In this document: positions 11,509-24,320 of the stretch, in pieces
Numbering within the stretch: the stretch's first letter is position 1
Layout: each line of letters opens with the position of its first letter
NCBI RefSeq assembly: GCF_001638985.1
Contig: NW_017265166.1
Coordinates: 388,435 to 452,434, forward strand
Length of the DNA: 64,000 nt
From: Phycomyces blakesleeanus NRRL 1555(-)
Lineage: Eukaryota > Mucoromycota > Mucoromycetes > Mucorales > Phycomycetaceae
Reading direction: 5' to 3'
Translations under genes and position numbers: made by a program
The notes under the pieces: generated by a model
The model's database searches: none
The model's input: only the letters and a program-made list of their open reading frames with translations
Told to the model about the DNA's origin: nothing

Positions 11509-13703
11509 CTAGAGTAGATATACAGACAGTGCTGCTAATGCTACAAGAATAATACTATTAGAAGAGATTAAGGATGAGGGGGAGGCTGCGCTTATGGTTT
11601 GGGTGGAGGTTTCTTTTGCACCAAGAGGGTTCACAGATGAATTGCTTGCTGTGGGCTTGGTGACCACGACCTCCTTGTACTGACAGTCAGTTGTGGTACA
11701 GAGACAAGCATTACCAATAGGATCCCACCAAGTAGAGCTAAAAGTGACAATGGTATGGAGTTAAAAAATATGTATTTTTATTTTTATTTTTATACAAAAC
11801 TTACTCGCAATTATCGGGAACGGGATATCTATAACCAGCTGAACCGCTCTGAGCAGCCGAGGCCGGCGTAGGATCAGCCAGACTAGGAGCACCATTAGGA
11901 CAATTGAAACAAGTCTTGAAGTTTGATGTTCCGAAATTACAGCTAAGATAGACAGAGAGATAGATTTTTTTTCAAGTTGGTTAGTTACAAAAATAATAAA
12001 GAAATGCTATTAATATTACTTACTTGTTCAACAAATTGTCATCAATCTGATTGTTGTGATCATCGTCAAGACCATTGCAGATTTCCTTTGCAATAACTGG
12101 CTGTTGACACTTCATGTAATCTTGCTGACCGAATTCAGAGGCCTTGACTGGATTCTTCATCCATTGGAGAAGCTGCTGGTTAGTGACAAACCAGACGTCG
12201 GGCTTTGCGGCAATAGTCTGGAGGAAGCTGAGTACACCGTCTAACATTGGCTTGGGATCTGGGAGACCTGGGTATGTAGTCAAATGAGCTGATAAAAAAA
12301 ATTAAAAGAGACAGTTAGTATAATATACATACATACATATACATACATATGAGTAAAACTTACTAGGGTGGACGTAGATACCAAATGGCTGTCTGTTTCC
12401 TTCATACTTCTTGTTAAAGGCATCCAAGCTCCCTATTAGATTAAGAAGATATAATTAGGATTTGAATACAAATTAATTTTGATTATATATATATATATAT
12501 CTAATCCAATGATACTTACATTGAGTTACATCTTGTGGTTCTCCGGCAAGATAAACATCCATAAGCTGAGGAATGCTCTTGTTATCAAGAACAGCGTACA
12601 TGGGAACTTCCCACACACCCGGAAGTTTAACCTGTCCGGATGCGCAGATGCCGGTCCAGCAATCGTTGGCCATACCATTGTCAAGTGTGTAGGGCCAATA
12701 AGCGTCATCAGTAACTCCACTAGCACTCGAGTCATACAAGAAGCTTTGCTCAGCAATGTTGCTCAGCGTTTCCTTGGTGTAGTTCAAGAATGGAGCACGG
12801 AAGCCTTGAATCTTTCCTTTGGGAATACCACCATAAGTATTGAGCATTGACTTGCAGCTCGAGATTTCCTCTAAAAAAATAATGATACAATTTGGTTGTT
12901 AATATATTTATGAAGCATAATGATGATAATACTATTAGTTAGATTTCTAATATAGTGATGTTACTTACTGGCAGAGGGGGATCCAACATGGGAATAAGTG
13001 TGGCTATTTTATTTTATTTTACAAAGTAAAAATAAAATAATGAATATTAATATTATTGATAATAAAATGACATTTTGTTTCCTTTTAAAATAAACTTACT
13101 CTGCGATTTCGTTTCCACTTGCATACCACTGCTGGACGAGCGAGAAATCGGTATATTCCATAGAGACGTACCTATAACATTGAATTAGAATCAAACCAAA
13201 AGGTTTTCTTTTGAATTCAATGTGTATCGTACCATGTGCCATGAGCAGGACATCCGTTAGGGTTTCTAAAATGTATATATTGTTTAGTGAGCATTCTAAA
13301 GTAAACGACAACTCAAAGGTATATAATACTTACGTTGTGCTCAACATCTTTTTTGCTGTTTGGTAAAGAGAATCTTGAATAGAGTCATCAAAAGTTACGA
13401 CCACCATCTATTAACAACAAAGAGTCAATATGACTTTTTCTTCTTCTTTCATACAAATCGATATGTTGTTTCTAATCAATTGATCGAGTATTTTACTTGG
13501 GGAACGTCTTTGGGAGAAAGTCCTCCGGGTGGACTCTGGGATGCGCACATACAGGTAGGTGCTTTGCAAGTATTGGGGTCGCAAGAATAAGAGGAGGTGG
13601 CGGCAGTTGAGGTGGTTGGTACACTAGCGCCTTCCTGTGCTGCTACAAAGCTGGCAAGGAGAGTGGCGACTGCTCCAGCCAAAGAGAATACTGATGCTTT
13701 CAT
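11509..13703 (-). CDS. Chitin deacetylase, secreted and GPI-anchored
   Basis: Carbohydrate esterase family 4 enzyme that removes acetyl from chitin to give chitosan at the cell wall. The ten exons in gene order are 13703-13497, 13407-13334, 13265-13233, 13171-13100, 13003-12969, 12870-12520, 12432-12364, 12288-12024, 11942-11805 and 11737-11509. They total 1473 nt, or 490 residues. A signal peptide (1-22, ending FVAAQ) is followed by a Cys-rich segment (SYSCDPNTCKAPTCMC). The NodB domain starts at TFDDS (D76/D77), with the metal motif HTYSH (H130, H134) and RAPFLNYT. It ends near WFVTNQQLLQWM. After it comes CNGLDDDHNNQIDD, which resembles a calcium-binding MopE-type repeat, then a Cys-rich tail, a Ser/Thr region and a hydrophobic end (SIILVALAALSVYLL) typical of GPI anchoring. 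Confidence 0.93.
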
Positions 13704-16700
13704 GGTGATTTAGAGATGATATATTAAAGAAGAAGGATAGTAATAAAAAAATGTATGACTTTAAGAGCAAAAAATAAAATAAAATTGATGTTAAATGTGG
13801 TTGTAATAAATAGGATAATTTGGCTTTGCATTTGCCTGGTTATTGGAGTCAACCCACAAACACAAAAAAAGGTTGTACAAAAGCTAACTCCTTATTTTAG
13901 AGGATCGCTGAAGGACAAGGCCCTGGGATATAATAAAAATAATATAAAAAAGTCAATCCTTATTTCCAAAAAAAGGCCAAGGGGACAAGTATAGATGCTC
14001 TTTGAATTCACTCTCATCTTTTTGGTTTTTTTTAGGGCGGCTTTGCAGCTCCCCGTTCCTGATTATCATACTGTTCTTTGTCTAGAACCTTTTATAATTC
14101 CGCCTTTTCTGCACTTTTATTTTCTTGGTTCGCAAATATCCTGATTATTGATTGTGATACGTTAATATTCCAGGTAAAAAGATACGACAATAAAAGACTT
14201 ATATATATATATTATAAATAAAATAAGCAGTTTGTTAAATTTCGGTATTAAAATACAAGTGTGTCTCAAGCCATTTATATGAATATTACATGTGCTTTGA
14301 CTATCGACACAGGATAACAATAATACAAGTCAAATTCAAGGGAGTACATATACGCAAATACACAAGCAAATACACACAAACATAGATGTATACCTATACA
14401 GGCGCCATAATAATCAAAAGACGATCACATAGTATCTACATGAGAACAAACAACTTTAAAAAAAAATCTTGTGCATTTACGTATTCTCGCGCGCATTATG
14501 TTAAACTATATCTGCCTCAAAGAACACAAAGATAGATCTTGTTCCCTAGAAAGGACTGCGCTTCTTCTCAGCTTCAAAGCCTTTCTTTATATCATTTGAC
14601 GATTACCTAATATATATGTATGTACATGTATACATAATATATATATTATTGTACTCTTTGTGAACTACTATTATTACTACTATGGCTACTAATAATAGTC
14701 ACTGTGTAATCAACATATATAGAGCAATTAAGTGGCAAATGGTAAATGGTAAATGACAAATAGCTCAAGTTTATAATCATAGCAGAGTCAATAGCAACTG
14801 GCCAAGCTAGAATAACCAAGCACTTTTGTTTCTTAGTCGTATGTTGATTGCATTTTATCTGCTGCTGGTAAGAATAGATTTATGTAGATTCTTTAAAGGC
14901 AGACAAAGAGATGTATATATATATACTTGTAAGCTATATTTAAATAGTTACTATTTTATTGTACACTTTTTTATTTAAAATAGCAAAAAGTATTATTAAA
15001 AGTAATAATGTATTTTTATAAATAAAATTTGAGGCTAAACGACCTCTTTACATACATCACTAGACCTACCTGATTTTATTATTATTCTTCTTCTTCTTCT
15101 TCTTCTTTCTGTATGCATTAGTTTTGTGGCTATGTCTACCTAAATATCTATCTATGTGTCCAGCAGTAGGTTAAAGTCGTTTCACACAGTCTATAATCTA
15201 TCTTTGTACTTTAGATCCCTACGCAGTAATAAACATCATACTTACATATGAAGTATATTAATTATATATATATATATATATATCGGTTTAAACTTATTCT
15301 GTATGTGGCTATTTGATACACTTGGCTAAGCAGAACCACATAAACTCTCGACCCTCTCGGTTTGTCAAACTGTGGTTCACAGCCCTGTATTTGTATAATG
15401 TAGCTATAGTAGTTATAGTATCTATTTTATTGTCATTATTAAGCCAAACCTCACAATTATAGGTAGATTGAACATTGAGTTATTTGAAGGAATACAATAT
15501 AAAAATATATATAAATTATAATCATTGTATTGAATTAATCAATCAGACCCTTTACTTTTTCTTTCATTCAATCTTTCTTTATATATATGTATATTCCTGC
15601 CTAGAATAAAATATACTTCAGGTACAAAGAAATGTAGGGCTGTTAAAGTACCCAAGAATTCACACTCTGTCTATCTGTCTACCTTCAATGGTCAGCAGTT
15701 AGTGTACATTTACCTTGTCAAATATCAAAATAGCAAAAGAATTATTTTATTTTCAAAAACAGCGAATAAAAGCTGAGAATTACAAAATATTTTATTTTAT
15801 TTTATTTTTTTGGTTGACAGAATACCATGGAAGCCTTTTAGTTGAAAAGAGAATTTATTGCTTTGAAGCCCCATTCCAAGAAACCTGTGTTTCGTTTTAC
15901 AGCCTGATAAGAAAGAAATATATATATATATGTATTTAAGCTAATTGGAATGATAATTCTTTGGTTAACAAAAATATCTTTTGACATATTGTACATCTTC
16001 CTCTCTGTATATATATATATATCATTTTTGTTTTAATGATCATATTAACTGTGAGCAATAATTAATTAGCAATTAAATATTACAAATAATACGCTTATTT
16101 CAAAAAATTATTATTATAATAATTAATTATTTTATATATTTAAAATGAATGGTAGTGTATGTATGGTGGTATCTATTATTTCCTATTCTGGCTAATTAAT
16201 CTAAAACCGAATTTAGAGTCCGGTATTTAACAGAAAATGATTCTCAATTTGGAATCTTTTATTTTCTTTTATCTATAACACTTTCGCTTGAACTATTTTA
16301 CCAGGAACACCTCCTTTTTCTTTCGTTCTAAAATATTTGACCAATTTTAAGCCAAAACCAATTTTATAAGAGAGAGGGGGAGAGATAGTGAGAGAAAAGA
16401 AGTTTAATATGTATATAAAGAAAAGAAAAAAAAAAGCCATTGGTTCAATTTATTCCGTAAATATATTATTTCTTATATTTATAATTTTTGTACCATTTTA
16501 AAAGATTAGCTCCCAGGACAAAGCTTTTATTGATTGACAAATTGGATGGCCTGAATATTGGTAACATATTCATTTAAATTTCCTAATGGGGAAATATGCT
16601 TCCTTTGCAATGTATAACAAAAACCAACACTTTGTTGTTTTTGGATTCTCAGCCTTTAGACAGAGAGGCAGGGAAATGGGCCCACGAACCAAAGGTGGGG

Positions 16701-17258
16701 TCTTAATTATAAAATATTATACATTTATAGTCGGAGAAGTTCATTTCTTGGTCATACAAGAATGTTCAAGAGCGATCTTTGTTTTTTTTTGTTACTTTTT
16801 GACGAACCATGGCACAATGTCTTGTCTGTGAAACGAATTAATTGATTCATTATGATATTGAAGGTGTAAGCACGTGTATGGCAGAGAGTGACTGTGGGAA
16901 ATGTCAATTTGTATTGTGTACATCATCACTTTCTTAATAAATGTGTATATGTGGGTTTGCTTGATGTATGATGTGTATATTGTGTGATGTGTATATTGTG
17001 TGTATGTGTGTGTGTGTGTGTACATATATATTTAGCACTTTAAAGATAAGGGGAAAAAGGAACAAAAGGAGAGAGGTGTGCCTTATAAGCTGATGATGAT
17101 TGGATAATAAAGAAAAATATAAAAAAGAATTTCGTAAGTTTTTAGCTAAATAATAATAATATTCCCCCTCATTAATATATATATATATATATATAAGACA
17201 TTTACTACCATTCAATCCCTGAATTCAAACATTTACATTTTATATAAAGAAAAAACCA
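13704..17258. other. Intergenic, 3.5 kb, between the chitin deacetylase start and the Nup54 end
   Basis: Very AT-rich, with (TA)n runs near 14200, 15265 and 16010, a (TTC)n run near 15090 and a (TG)n run near 16997-17020. Small open frames here are AT-driven and show no domain. The first few hundred bases above 13703 should hold the chitin deacetylase promoter; no convincing TATA box was found. Confidence 0.6.
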
Positions 17259-19577
17259 TCAGTAAATTAGCATTACTTCTTGAACCATAAAGAAAGACAA
17301 AATGTTACCTTTAGAATGAGATGGAATCTTCAAACCAGCTTCGACTGCCTCAATATCATCACAGTCCTTTTGCAAAATATCGATTACAGTCTTCATTTCT
17401 TGCTGCATAGTCTCCAATATCTGTAGAAAATAAGTAAGTAAAGCCAGCCAAACGCATACTATGTTCGCCCATTACCTTTGCAATATTAAGCGCACCACCT
17501 TCATCAGCAGATTTCCAAACTTCATTATTACTGGCTTCTCTTGACTCTCTTTCTCTCTTAATTGCCTGGAGTTTGAATGAAAGCATGTTGATCTTTGCCT
17601 GCATATGCTCTACGCCATCTGTCTTTGATGATAATTTCTCCATTTGTTTCTGTAAAGTTTCTTCTGTCTTGTAAAGAGGTGTACCGCTGAACCGAAGCAC
17701 TTGAGAGTAACGCATCAACTATAATAACATATTTTTTTACATATAGTCAGAATAACTAACCAACCAGCCCAACAATATCTTCCCTCTGCTTCTTTTCTTA
17801 TTTTTTCTCTTCTGCGTGATCACTTCAAATGATTATTGAACCCATACCCTTAATAGTCGCTTTGTCAAATCCATACTGCGTCGCCAATGTGCTTGCATTT
17901 TAACCTTTGTGTTTAATACAAGTTGATGTTCTGCCATAGCCAATCTCTCCTGTGCCTCCTGTACTTTTTCTCGGTGCAAAGTAGTTTGTTCATTCTGGAT
18001 ATTGATTCGCTTCAAGAGATCATCAAATCCAACCACCAGTACCGGAACCATACTGCAAACATTAAACTCATCAAAAAAACAATAAACCTTGGATAAAGTC
18101 TCTTAAATATATATTTACCATGATGGATCAGGGTTGTTTCTAATTGCCTCGTCCCACAACTTTTCATCTTGGTTCGGAGGGCGTACATAGAAACGAATTT
18201 CATTAGGTGGAACTTGATTATAAAAATAATGCTAAATAGTTGAGAAGAACAAAAAAAGGACAAACAGAAGACAGGACTTGATTAGATAAACCACTCTTAG
18301 AATACTACTAACAACTTACTTTAAATCCACACAATGGTGATGAGGGATCCCACTTTGCTCTTATTATCGCCAGCTCTTCCCATGTTTTTTCAGGCTGTGG
18401 TGCTGTAACTGCTTGCTGCTGCTGTTGCTGTTGTGGCTGCCCTACATAACCATCCAATTATCTTATTGAGTTACCTTATAACCATATCTCGGCTTCCAGC
18501 ACAGTATATGTATATGTATATTTACCAAAAAATGAAGTAGTTTGCTGTTGTGGTTTTGCGCCTACATACATATATATACATACACACAGACACACACACA
18601 AAATATTGTGTCAATCAATCAATTGAACCAATAACATACCAGCATATTTCACAGTGCATATGCATACCAAATGAAAATCCTCCTGTTGTAGGTGCTGTTG
18701 TGTTGTTAGCACCAAAACTAAAGCTTCCAATACCAGCTCCAGCTCCAGCTCCAACTCCACTAGTATTAGTCGCAGTATTTCCAAAGCTAAATGAACCAGG
18801 TGCACTTGTTGCTGTTGTTGTGTTATTATTATTATTTGCTCCAAAATTAAATGTGCTTGTCGAATTTGTTGCGGCTGGGGCTCCAAAGCTAAATCCACCG
18901 GCAGCAGCTGATGCTGGTGTTGATATAGGTGTAGAATTGTTGCCAAACGAGAATCCACCGGCAGCTGGTGCTGGCGTAGAGTTGTTTCCAAACGAGAACC
19001 CTCCACCGGCAGCTGGTGCTGGTGTAGAGTTGTTTCCAAACGAGAATCCACCAGCAGCTGGTGCTGTTTGTGTAGAGTTGTTACCAAACGAGAATCCTCC
19101 ACCGGCAGCTAAAATTTATATCTATGGTTAATTGGTGTATTCATAATGCTTTGCAGCTCAAAATTAAAAAATAAAAATACAAAATAAAGATAAAAATAAA
19201 ATAGAATTGTACCTCCTGCAGGATTAGGAGCACTAGTAGTTGGGTTTGCGCCAAAGGATTGGTTTGCTGTTGTATTTAGTGAAGCACCGGTTCCAAATAA
19301 GGTACCTGCCGAAGAATGTCCCGGGGGATTAGCCTGAGGTGCTATAGATACAATAGGCAACATAACGAATAGTCGAGTAAGATATATTGAAGTTTCATCC
19401 TTTTTATGATGTTCATTGTCGTTTTTTTTTTACAATGTCATGACGATGTGTTTGTGTTTGTATGTATGCGGGTATGTTTGTGTGTTTGTGTTGGTGTGTG
19501 AATGCAAGCTCAAATTTACCTGCTCCTCCAAAGCCTGTAAACGACTGGGATGTTGTGGCTCCAAAGTTGAAGGCCAT
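17259..19577 (-). CDS. NUP54: Nucleoporin Nup54/Nup57, FG-repeat protein of the central channel
   Basis: Partner of Nup62 and Nup58 in the central transport channel of the nuclear pore. The nine exons in gene order are 19577-19520, 19341-19213, 19108-18668, 18561-18526, 18441-18320, 18231-18119, 18052-17848, 17718-17476 and 17420-17259. They total 1509 nt, or 502 residues (human Nup54 is 507). An FG/GFSFG-rich half (1-210, e.g. GGFSFGNNSTPAPAA) precedes a Gln run. The conserved alpha/beta and coiled-coil part follows, with FKHYFYNQVPPNEIRFYVRP, EKLWDEAIRNNPDPS and MVPVLVVGFDDLLKRI. Coiled coil covers about 300-480. The last exon could end instead by splicing at 17296 to a short distal exon; read-through to TGA at 17259-17261 is the simpler choice. 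The gene is divergent from the TMEM42-like gene, 195 bp away. Confidence 0.93.
18668..19108 (-). repeat. In-frame FG-repeat minisatellite inside Nup54 exon 3
   Basis: Four near-identical units of about 51-60 nt (about 18900-19108) encode AAGGFSFGNNSTPAP-like peptides. More diverged SFSFG units follow towards 18668. The high nucleotide identity of the first four points to recent slippage or unequal exchange. Confidence 0.8.
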
Positions 19578-19772
19578 GAGACGTCTGCACTGATCTGTGT
19601 AAGGGATGAAGTTAAAAAAAAAAGGAAACGGCTAATGGATAGCGGGGATGAGGTCAACTACGCGTTGTTTGCAAAAACCGCACTTGACAAAATAAAATTA
19701 AGCAGTCACACGATACGTTGAGATTCACAACCATTTTTCATCAAAAAGAAAGACAGAAAAATAACATACTCA
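19578..19772. promoter_or_regulatory. Short divergent intergenic region shared by Nup54 and the TMEM42-like gene
   Basis: Only 195 bp separate the two start codons on opposite strands, so both promoters must lie here or overlap the genes. There is no clear TATA box. Function is inferred from geometry. Confidence 0.5.
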
Positions 19773-20409
19773 ATGACATCCTTTATACCCACTGCAATCT
19801 TGTCTGGTGTGTTTGCAGCGCTATCATCCGTATTTGCCAAACTCTTTTCAGATGAACGCACAGCTGTTTTCCGCGACGTAATTATGGACTCAGGCTACCT
19901 GCCTTCCTTGCCGTTCGCAATGACTTCCGAGGTAGAAATGCTTGGAATGGATGCATAAATGCACTTAATCTCGAGAATACTCACGGTGGTTACAGATGTC
20001 ATTGATTACAATGCGCGTCTTGTGCTTCTGTCTCATATTTGGTTGCAATTCCTTAATGTGGACACTTTTCACCAAGTCACTCAATACAGCACCTTCGTCT
20101 GTTCAAGTCACCATTGTCAATGGAGCAGTCAATTTTAGCGCTTCTGTAAGGAAATAATATACGCACTTATTTTCTCCCTCTTTATTGACAAGAATTATTT
20201 ATTCATCCTGTTTTATACTTTATTTCATTTCATTTCTTTTGCTTTTTTATTTATTTGAAAAAAAGGCAATTTTAGGTTTCTTGATATTCGAAGAGCCGCT
20301 GGCACTCCGTTGGTGGGTGGGTGCAGGCTTTATCTTGGCCGGAACCATCATATTGTCTCAATCCCAAAAGAAACTCGAGAACAAAAAATCGTCAAAAAAG
20401 ACCGAGTAG
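19773..20409 (+). CDS. TMEM42-like small multi-pass membrane protein (drug/metabolite transporter fold)
   Basis: The three exons 19773-19877, 19996-20145 and 20266-20409 give 399 nt, or 132 residues; human TMEM42 is 159. Transmembrane segments are visible: an N-terminal ILSGVFAALSSVFAKLF, then LCFCLIFGCNSLMWTLF with the family stretch TKSLNTAPSSVQVT, then ASAILGFLIF and a last helix WWVGAGFILAGTIILSQ before a Lys-rich tail. The motif NxLMWT..TKSL plus FxEPLALRWW is what I associate with TMEM42/EamA-related proteins. Substrate and role are unknown. The exon 1 donor is the least certain part: GTAGAA near 19932 would add residues. It converges with the hydrolase gene, 118 bp away. Confidence 0.75.
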
Positions 20410-20527
20410 ATAAACAAATAAATTTTTATTTATTTTTGTAAAAATAAAATTATTATTATTATTATAACGTAAATATATTAAAACAACAACAACAGCAGCA
20501 GCAGTGGCAGTAACAGTAGCACTAGTG

Positions 20528-21457
20528 CTAATATTTTTTAGCTGCTTTAATGATCTCTTCTGCCATCTCCACTCCATTATCCAGGTTAGCAAGATGTCCT
20601 GCATTAGAAACAATCTTTAAAGAACTGTCTATGTTGTGTTCTTGGATCCATGTTATCCAACCCGCCATATAAATTTCTGTGAGTAAATCATTGTCTCCGC
20701 GCATAAGCAGATGTGGAATACAAACAGGCTTGTCCTTGAACTGGAAGCCATCGGAATGTGAAGAAGGGATCGGAGGCATGGCCCTGCCGCAAGCACGAAG
20801 GTAGAGAAAAAGAGTCTGGTCATGAACAAGCTCCATCGCACGGCTGGCTTCATTTTGGTTTTCGGGCTTTATGGCTGACATTACGATGGCTACTCGCATA
20901 TTATCAATTGTAGATTTCTTTTCGGGCGAATCGTCAGCCATTACACCGAGATAATCCATCCATTCCATACGGGGCCACAAAAGACTAGTAGAGCTGCAAC
21001 CAATAGGTACCAGCAGACGGAAAGAGAAGCCGATTTCTTCCCAGGCAGTTTTTCTTTGGTCGCAGCAGATCTGAGCCAGCATACCACCCATGGAGACACC
21101 GCCGATAATGAGATCAATTGGGTTTTGAGAAGAAGGGTTGGCGCACCTGTAGGCTTTCATGACCTCGTCGAGATTCTCTAGGATGCTTTCAAAGGTTACT
21201 GGAGATTCTGGATTAGAAAATGCAACAGGCTGCGACAGACCGTGGTAAGGTAAGTCAATGGTCAATACACAATATTTGTGTTGGACAAGCGTAGGAAGTA
21301 AGCTATCAAATTGAAAGTGATCACCGCCAGTTCCATGGAATAGGATGATAAGAGGAGAACATTGGCTGGGACTGCCGGAGAGATAGCATTTCAAAGGAAG
21401 ATACTCCAGAGCAGGTACTAGGAATTCACGATTAAGCAGGCTTGAATCAAATGTCAT
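20528..21457 (-). CDS. Alpha/beta-hydrolase fold protein, intronless
   Basis: 309 residues in a single exon. HGTGGD at 41-46 forms the oxyanion-hole turn. GVSMGG at 120-125 is the nucleophile elbow (S122). MRGDNDLLT places the acid at D255 or D257. NAGHLANLDN provides the catalytic His (H288). Together these form a full Ser-Asp-His triad in canonical order, with a cap region between about 150 and 240. There is no signal peptide or membrane segment, so it is probably cytosolic. Such proteins are esterases, thioesterases or C-C hydrolases; the substrate cannot be told. A TATATA on the coding strand (21521-21526) lies about 65 bp upstream of the ATG. Confidence 0.88.
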   Translation of the reverse strand: MTFDSSLLNREFLVPALEYLPLKCYLSGSPSQCSPLIILFHGTGGDHFQFDSLLPTLVQHKYCVLTIDLPYHGLSQPVAFSNPESPVTFESILENLDEVMKAYRCANPSSQNPIDLIIGGVSMGGMLAQICCDQRKTAWEEIGFSFRLLVPIGCSSTSLLWPRMEWMDYLGVMADDSPEKKSTIDNMRVAIVMSAIKPENQNEASRAMELVHDQTLFLYLRACGRAMPPIPSSHSDGFQFKDKPVCIPHLLMRGDNDLLTEIYMAGWITWIQEHNIDSSLKIVSNAGHLANLDNGVEMAEEIIKAAKKY

Positions 21458-23599
21458 TGTTATTAATAGAATTAGTCTAGTTTAGTTTTTATTTCGTCTG
21501 TCTGTCTTTGGCAGTGGTAGTATATAAGGTTTTTTTTCTATTGTTCGATGCTTTAGGACATAGAGTAGTACCAACCATACAAGATAAATAAATTAATAAC
21601 TGTTTTGTCATTGAGCAGTAAGGATAAATCGATATTGATAATATGATACCCATTCTTTTAAATATAAAAGAAAAAACGTAGACAATATGTGAGTTTACTT
21701 TTATTAGTTGAGTAGTTTTATACCAATTCTTGTGCTCTTTGCTTTAATATGCTACTGTAGAGTAAGCGCATGATATTATAGAAAGCGAACATGGCTTTAA
21801 TCCAGATAAAGTATAAGGTCACTCAAGCCAAAACAAGCTTCTTTGTACACGTCAAGGTTGTGTTTGTAAAAAAAAAAGGGATTATTTTGAATAGTGCAAA
21901 AAAAAAGTAGGTTTGAATCTGTACCCTGATTCACGTAAATTATATATACTTGCACTTATTTACATTCGCACACCTCTTTTGGCCATATTTCACTTTGGAC
22001 CAGATTGATAACGTGAATCTGTTTTTCTAATTATACCTAGACTAATCTTTATTTCTCTTTCTCTCTCTTTATGCTTCTCATATCTTCGATTTATGTTCCT
22101 CTTTATATAATAACCCAAGAATACATATTGCTGGGAAAACGTTATGCTTATCTTAAGGTCATGGACAGAACGTTAAACATTCTCTCATTTAATGATATTT
22201 TCTGTATTCTGGTATGCCTTTTTTTTTACCGACTAGAGTCAATTATTATTTCTCTGCTAAACTCTATTTCACTTCTTTACTTTCTATTGATAAAGCTAAA
22301 TAGCAATTCTTTGGTTTTTAGCTGCTATAAAAAGATAAGTGTAGGCTATATTTGCTATTGAGCTTTATTAGTCATCTCGCTAAAAAAACATAAAGCCTTC
22401 AAAATCGTTGTAAAATAAAATAAAATGTGCAAGTTAAGTATTTTTTTAAGAAACCGTTTTAATGTTTGGATTCAAGACCCCGGAATTCCGTAGCATTAAA
22501 ACACTAATCAATCGAAAATAAAGGAAAAGAAATAAGCTTAGAGAGAAAGAGATATTTGATTATTTAATAAAGATATATATATATATATATATCTTAATAC
22601 CAAATGAGCTTTTCTTCTCTTAAAAACACCCTCTCTCTCTATATATATATATAACTAATCATTGTATTTGTTCTCTCTGATCTGAGAATTGAATGAATTG
22701 AATGAATTAAATATAGGCTATTAACTTTATTGTCTATAAATATGCGAAAGTATTATATTTCTGACAATATTTGCAGTAATAAACTTGTTTTAATATTATA
22801 TAAAAGCAAAAGAATAGACCTAATAGCTTTGTATTAAATGAACACCTCTGGTATATATTCTATTCTTTTTTTTTGGAATATTTAGCTTACACTACATAGT
22901 CTGGAGTATATTACTTGTCGGCAACTGTTATACCCCCCTTAATAAAAGGATAAAATTCGATCTCTTTAGTAGTATTCATTTGCTAACTGTTTTTATCTTT
23001 ATTAATATATTACTACAATTAGTATCTAGAGTTCTCGATTTTTTTTAATAGAAAAGTTGGGATACGTCTGTTATGTTTTGTGTCATCGTCACAACATCTC
23101 TTATGACAATCCCTCATATTCACTTGGAAATTCACCTTGATACCTTTAACTATTAGCATAACCTCATTTCAATAAAACTCAATCTTGAACTCAAAATTCC
23201 ACCACCTACCGTATTGTGATAATTCAGATAATATACATGTATACTTTATGTCTTATTTTTTGCTTTTCTACCTAATAATATTATAGCACTTTGAGAGAGA
23301 GATATAAGTTTATTTCCTAGTGACGTATGGGTCCATTTTGTGTTTACTTATACAGGCAAAATAACATCTTGTACACTCGAACAAAAAGTGCACAGACCAG
23401 TTTAGAGTAACCTACGAATCGCCGGTGTATAAATTTGTACTCCACCTTAAGAGATATTGCTACACCGATCAAAACTAAACCATTCATTACTCTTTTTACT
23501 TCTTTGCTTCTTTGCTTTAATTCACTTCACTTTGCAATATTTGTTTGATTAAATTTTATCTGTCATTACTGCTGTCATAGAACAGTTACACAACCCTAC
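21458..23599. other. AT-rich intergenic region
   Basis: No gene was recognised. It contains (TA)n tracts at about 22570-22592 and 22640-22655. A 96-codon frame near 22071-22361 is Leu/Ile/Ser-rich with no domain and is probably chance. Confidence 0.55.
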
Positions 23600-24320
23600 T
23601 AAAAAAATATACAGCTATGGCACGGCTCTGACGTGAGAGGCAAAAAACACCCCTGGCAAAAAAAGCGCAGTCCCAAACTTTAGTCGCAGACTGCGGGTAT
23701 ATCAAAATAAAGCCCATTCAACCGACACGGTTTTCTTCTCTTTAGCTTTTTTTATACTCTGGAGACGGGTACCCCCTGATTGCCTGTAGTTGAGTTTGAC
23801 GCGCTACCTATGGGTGATTGGGAGACATTCTTTTTCCATTCTGTGCAGGAAAAAGCGGAAGTGCGTCGTCTCTAGCTTCTTAGTTAATTCTTAGAGGCGC
23901 AGATCAACATTGTTCTGAATTGTGAATTTAATTGTATAATTTCTGAAACAATGGCGACGAGCAATGTTTAAAAAAAGCTGCCGCCGAGTTAGCATCATGA
24001 AAGTTTATTGAGTGGAAGACGGGGAGGAAGTGGAGTTTACTGCCGACTCTTCATGAAATCCTTGTTTGAAGCTCTCTGGAACTGACGGTGTTGCTTGGTA
24101 GTCGAACACGCTGGACCCTGCTACTTTGTGGTAGGTTTCTCTGGTACGTTCGCAGGCCCTTCTCAGTGATGAGATAGGGTAGTTGGGATGAACCCGGTTG
24201 TTGTCTTACGCCACGGATTAACACCATTCCCACACCTCCTTCGCTACCAAGTCAGGTTTACGTCCTGAGGGAGATTGAGCCGCGTAATACGGGGACAAAG
24301 AACTTGGTGTCATGCTTTTT
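23600..24320. other. GC-rich island, probable relic of a mobile element
   Basis: Base composition changes sharply from AT-rich flanks to about half GC between roughly 23610 and 24320. A minus-strand frame (24233-24051) reads without stops (MGMVLIRGVRQQPGSSQLP...) but matches no family I recognise. An adjacent minus-strand stretch reads RKPDLVAKEVWEW in another frame. A short inverted repeat, CGCAGTC/GACTGCG, sits at about 23668-23696. Foreign composition and broken frames suggest a degraded transposon or captured DNA; the class is unknown. Confidence 0.4.

Noticed and set aside
18611..19102. 163-codon minus-strand frame rich in Leu/Glu/Gln
   Set aside because: It lies inside Nup54 exon 3 in the wrong frame; the FG frame carries the conserved motifs and splices consistently.
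22071..22361. 96-codon frame as a gene
   Set aside because: Leu/Ile/Ser-rich product of AT-rich DNA, no domain, no splice or promoter support.
24240..24300. rRNA fragment (GTAATACGGG resembles a small-subunit rRNA word)
   Set aside because: Only a short match; the surrounding bases do not follow rRNA.
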